This document shows positions 61,783 to 64,000 of a DNA stretch of 64,000 nucleotides, piece by piece. The stretch is from positions 62,001-126,000 of the forward strand of contig NZ_JBHZSP010000010.1 of the NCBI RefSeq assembly GCF_043643765.1. The letters run 5' to 3'. Each line of letters begins with the position of its first letter. The stretch's first letter is position 1. The notes below the pieces were generated by a model. It searched no databases and was not told the DNA's origin. It was given only the letters and a program-made list of their open reading frames with translations. This stretch comes from Marinomonas posidonica_A (GTDB lineage: Bacteria; Pseudomonadota; Gammaproteobacteria; Pseudomonadales; Marinomonadaceae). The position numbers were made by a program, and so were the translations under genes.

Positions 61783-62102
61783 CTTATACTTGTATCGATA
61801 TCGCAGACGCCCTTCCCATTTTGGAAGATAACGCCGCCATTGTAGATATCCGTGACCCTGCTAGCTATCAGACAAGTCACATGACAAATGCCATCAGCTT
61901 AAACAATGACAATGTACAAGAGTTTGTTGACAATACCGACCAAGAACGCCCGATCATCGTCTGCTGCTATCATGGCAACAGTAGCAAAGGTGCTGCAGAA
62001 TACCTTGCCTCCCAAGGTTTTAAACAAGTTTACTCCCTAAATGGCGGCTTCAGCCAGTGGAGTGCTATGTTTCCTGAGCAGTGTGAGACAGGCCAAGCAT
62101 AA
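61779..62102 (+). CDS. glpE: Thiosulfate sulfurtransferase GlpE (rhodanese)
   Basis: A single-domain rhodanese of 107 residues, matching E. coli GlpE (108). The active-site loop CYHGNSSKGAA places the catalytic persulfide cysteine at Cys63. VDIRDPASY near 22-30 and SLNGGFSQW near the C-terminus are conserved. The ATG at 61779 overlaps the apaH stop (ATGA). Its order after apaH follows Pseudomonas and not E. coli, where glpE is with glpG and glpR. Confidence 0.93.
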   Translation: MTYTCIDIADALPILEDNAAIVDIRDPASYQTSHMTNAISLNNDNVQEFVDNTDQERPIIVCCYHGNSSKGAAEYLASQGFKQVYSLNGGFSQWSAMFPEQCETGQA

Positions 62103-63209
62103 ATGTCATATCAAGTGTATCTGGTTGGTGGCGCCGTCCGTGACCGCCTACTCAAACTCCCTGTGATTGATCAAGATTGGGTGGTGACAGGCGCTACACC
62201 AGAACAGCTTGAACAACAAGGTTTTCAGCAGGTCGGTAAACAATTCCCTGTTTTCCTGCACCCAAAAACCAAAGAAGAATACGCTCTTGCCCGCCGGGAA
62301 AAAAAACAAGGTCAAGGCTACACAGGTTTTATCTGTGACTTCTCGCCCAACATCACTCTGGAAGAAGACCTTGAAAGACGAGACCTAACCATTAACGCCA
62401 TCGCACAAGACGAAGAAGGTCAACTTATCGACCCATTTCATGGTCAACAAGACCTTCACAATCGTCTGTTACGACACGTCTCCAATGCTTTCGTCGAAGA
62501 CCCATTACGCGTTTTACGAGTGGCTCGATTTGCTGCCCGCTTTCAATCCTTTGGGTTTCAAGTCGCGAATGAAACCATGTTATTAATGCAACAAATTAGC
62601 GACTCAGGTGAACTTAATAGTCTTAGTCCGGAAAGAATATGGCGAGAATTAGAAAAAGCCTTAGCAACTGACCACCCACAAATTTTTTTCAAAGTGCTGG
62701 CGAAAGCCAACGCCATGCCAATACTATTTTCAAACCTGAAGTGGTCGGAGCAAGACAACTCAGAAGACGCATTAAGGTCACTGACACACACTCAACGTTG
62801 GGCAATCATCTGTCGGCACACACAGCTACAAGACTTAAAAGCACTTCATCAAACACTTCGCAGCCCAAATCAATACAAAATTTTGGCCGAGCAAGTTAGG
62901 GATTTTCTGGAAAATAGGCAAATCTGTATGACGGCGGAGAATTGGGAAGCTTGGCTCATGTCGGTCAACGCCATTAAAAAGCCGCAACCGTTTGAAAAGC
63001 TAATTCAGGTGATCAGCCTAATCACGCAAACTAACCTGAAAGATTGGCTCACCCTAAGAAACACAATCGCCAAAGTGAATGCGGTCAGCCTTATCAAGCA
63101 AGGCTATGCTGGCGCTGAATTAGGAGAAGCGCTAAAACAGGAACGTATTCGCAATCTGGCCACTCTAAACTCCCCTCTATTGTTTCAAGGTGATGCCGCT
63201 TCACCTTGA
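62103..63209 (+). CDS. cca: CCA tRNA nucleotidyltransferase lacking HD domain
   Basis: Adds or repairs the 3' CCA end of tRNAs. It has 368 residues. Class II polymerase motifs are VGGAVRD (8-14), the metal dyad DQD (23-25), RRDLTINAIA (about 95-104) and DPLRVLRVARFAARF (about 133-147). E. coli Cca (412 residues) carries a phosphohydrolase HD domain after about residue 220. In this protein that region is shorter and no HDxGK-type motif is visible, so only the nucleotidyltransferase activity is expected. The start codon directly abuts the glpE stop. Confidence 0.93.
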   Translation: MSYQVYLVGGAVRDRLLKLPVIDQDWVVTGATPEQLEQQGFQQVGKQFPVFLHPKTKEEYALARREKKQGQGYTGFICDFSPNITLEEDLERRDLTINAIAQDEEGQLIDPFHGQQDLHNRLLRHVSNAFVEDPLRVLRVARFAARFQSFGFQVANETMLLMQQISDSGELNSLSPERIWRELEKALATDHPQIFFKVLAKANAMPILFSNLKWSEQDNSEDALRSLTHTQRWAIICRHTQLQDLKALHQTLRSPNQYKILAEQVRDFLENRQICMTAENWEAWLMSVNAIKKPQPFEKLIQVISLITQTNLKDWLTLRNTIAKVNAVSLIKQGYAGAELGEALKQERIRNLATLNSPLLFQGDAASP

Positions 63210-63214
63210 AACAA
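63180..63214. terminator. Perfect hairpin between convergent cca and folB
   Basis: A 14-bp perfect stem (63180-63193 with 63201-63214) has a 7-nt loop and overlaps the last codons of cca. No T-run follows on the + strand, so it may act as a bidirectional mRNA 3' end with modest termination. Confidence 0.45.
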
Positions 63215-63230
63215 TAAAAAAGCAAAAAGA

Positions 63231-63590
63231 CTAATCCGCGAACCGGCGATACAGCTTCACGCCCACGGCATCAGCCGCCGCGACCGCGGTCGGCTTACGA
63301 AGTACTAAGCGCACTGCCTGCAACTGGAAAGTAGCCGCCAAATCCGCTAACAGACGCTCGGCTAAGGTTTCAATTAATTCAAACTGATGCTCTAAGCAAT
63401 AGGCTAAAATGTAATTAGAAATGGCTTCATAATCTAACGTCTTACTAAGATCATCCGTGGCTGCTGGCAAACGATTATCGTGCTCCATTTCCAAATCCAA
63501 TAGCAGATCTTGTTGAATGGTTTTTTCCCAATCATAAACACCAATCACGGCTTTTGCTTTCAAACCTTCAATGAATACCAAATCAGACAT
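63231..63590 (-). CDS. folB: Dihydroneopterin aldolase
   Basis: FolB cleaves 7,8-dihydroneopterin to 6-hydroxymethyl-dihydropterin in folate synthesis. It has 119 residues, the family norm. DLVFIEGLKAKAVIGVYDWEK (3-23) contains the conserved Glu22. LDYEAISNYILAY and FELIETLAERLLADL follow, with a C-terminal VRLVLRKPTAVAAADAVGV stretch containing the conserved Lys. The ATG at 63590 lies inside the last codons of tsaD (8-nt overlap). Confidence 0.94.
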   Translation of the reverse strand: MSDLVFIEGLKAKAVIGVYDWEKTIQQDLLLDLEMEHDNRLPAATDDLSKTLDYEAISNYILAYCLEHQFELIETLAERLLADLAATFQLQAVRLVLRKPTAVAAADAVGVKLYRRFAD

Positions 63591-64000
63591 TTGCCAACTC
63601 CTTAAGTGGTGGCAACTCGGCCAACGGCCAACGAGCCCGAATGGATAAATTCAATTCTGAAGATTGCCCATCTAATAAGCGTTGTGCTCCTGCATAGGCG
63701 ATCATGGCACCATTATCTGTGCAGAACTCTGGACGCGCATAAAATACACTAGCCTTAATCTTTTTCAGCTGACTTTCCAACTGTTCACGTAATCTTTGAT
63801 TAGCACTGACACCACCGGCGATGATCAAGCTCTTTAAGCCTTCACTTTCCAAAGCGCGACGACATTTGATAACCAAAGTGTCAACCACGGCAGTTTCAAA
63901 CGCTAAGGCCGCATCTGCTTTAAATTGTTCATCGCATCGATCATCATCAAGGGCTTCATGCACTGCGGTTAAAAATGCCGTCTTCAAGCCGCTAAAGCTA
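63583..64000 (-). CDS. tsaD: tRNA N6-threonylcarbamoyladenosine synthase TsaD (5'-truncated)
   Basis: TsaD transfers the threonylcarbamoyl group to A37 of ANN-decoding tRNAs. The reading frame is open to the right edge, beginning FSGLKTA, a conserved segment, so only the C-terminal about 139 residues are present and the start is outside the window. LIIAGGVSANQRLRE, ARPEFCTDNGAMIAYAG (metal/nucleotide site) and RARWPL are clear. It overlaps folB by 8 nt. Confidence 0.95.
   Translation of the reverse strand, partial: SFSGLKTAFLTAVHEALDDDRCDEQFKADAALAFETAVVDTLVIKCRRALESEGLKSLIIAGGVSANQRLREQLESQLKKIKASVFYARPEFCTDNGAMIAYAGAQRLLDGQSSELNLSIRARWPLAELPPLKELANV

Overview
The window is a contiguous piece of a gammaproteobacterial chromosome with a moderate-to-low GC content. 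Its gene order resembles Pseudomonas and the marine Oceanospirillales: separate flgBCDE, flgFGHIJ and flgKL blocks, a cheV-cheR-flgA-flgM-flgN neighbourhood, and the run lptD-surA-pdxA-rsmA-apaG-apaH-glpE-cca-folB-tsaD. A Marinomonas-like bacterium is my best guess, inferred from protein content and synteny and not from any database search. The window has partial genes at both ends (pykA, tsaD).

Layout. 1-13.9 kb is housekeeping: pykA, mgsA, purEK, an Lrp-type regulator, an MFS transporter, a METTL25/TRM13-like methyltransferase, an aromatic aminotransferase, a UPF0149 protein, parE, yqiA, yqiB, a PlsC-type acyltransferase, nudF and tag. 14.0-45.9 kb is almost entirely motility. pseB-pseC-pseF run on the + strand and converge on a long minus-strand series fliC1-flaG-fliD-fliS-fliT-maf-pseI-pseG. 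A 2.6-kb region without intact genes separates fliC1 from a second flagellin gene. Then come an HD-GYP protein, flgL, flgK, flgJ, flgI, flgH, flgG, flgF, flgE, flgD, flgC, flgB, cheR and cheV on the minus strand, and flgA, flgM and flgN on the + strand. 46-53.3 kb holds tRNA-Arg(CCT), an OsmC protein, trpC-trpD-trpG, mgtE, a MscS channel, gph and rpe. 53.3-64 kb is the envelope/ribosome-maturation cluster from a DUF3530 protein through djlA, lptD, surA, pdxA, rsmA, apaG, apaH, glpE, cca and folB to tsaD.

How the genes work together. The motility block encodes axial structures (rod, hook, junctions, filament cap, filament), export chaperones (FliS, FliT, FlgN), the anti-sigma-28 factor FlgM, chemotaxis adaptation proteins (CheR, CheV), and most of a CMP-pseudaminic acid pathway with a Maf-type flagellin glycosyltransferase. 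By eye I find sigma-28-type promoters (-35, 11-nt spacer, -10) in front of fliC1, fliC2, flgM and pseB. I also find sigma-54-type -24/-12 elements in front of flgB, flgF and flgK. This indicates a two-tier hierarchy: sigma-54 for hook/rod operons, and sigma-28 for filament and glycosylation genes. The pathway enzyme PseH is not encoded in the window.

Most unusual points: a sigma-28-type promoter driving pseudaminic acid genes; a roughly 90-residue, lysine/arginine-free acidic insert in the filament cap FliD; an internally duplicated module in the hook protein FlgE; an HD-GYP protein whose HD dyad is FD; and a decayed IS4-type transposase between the two flagellin genes.
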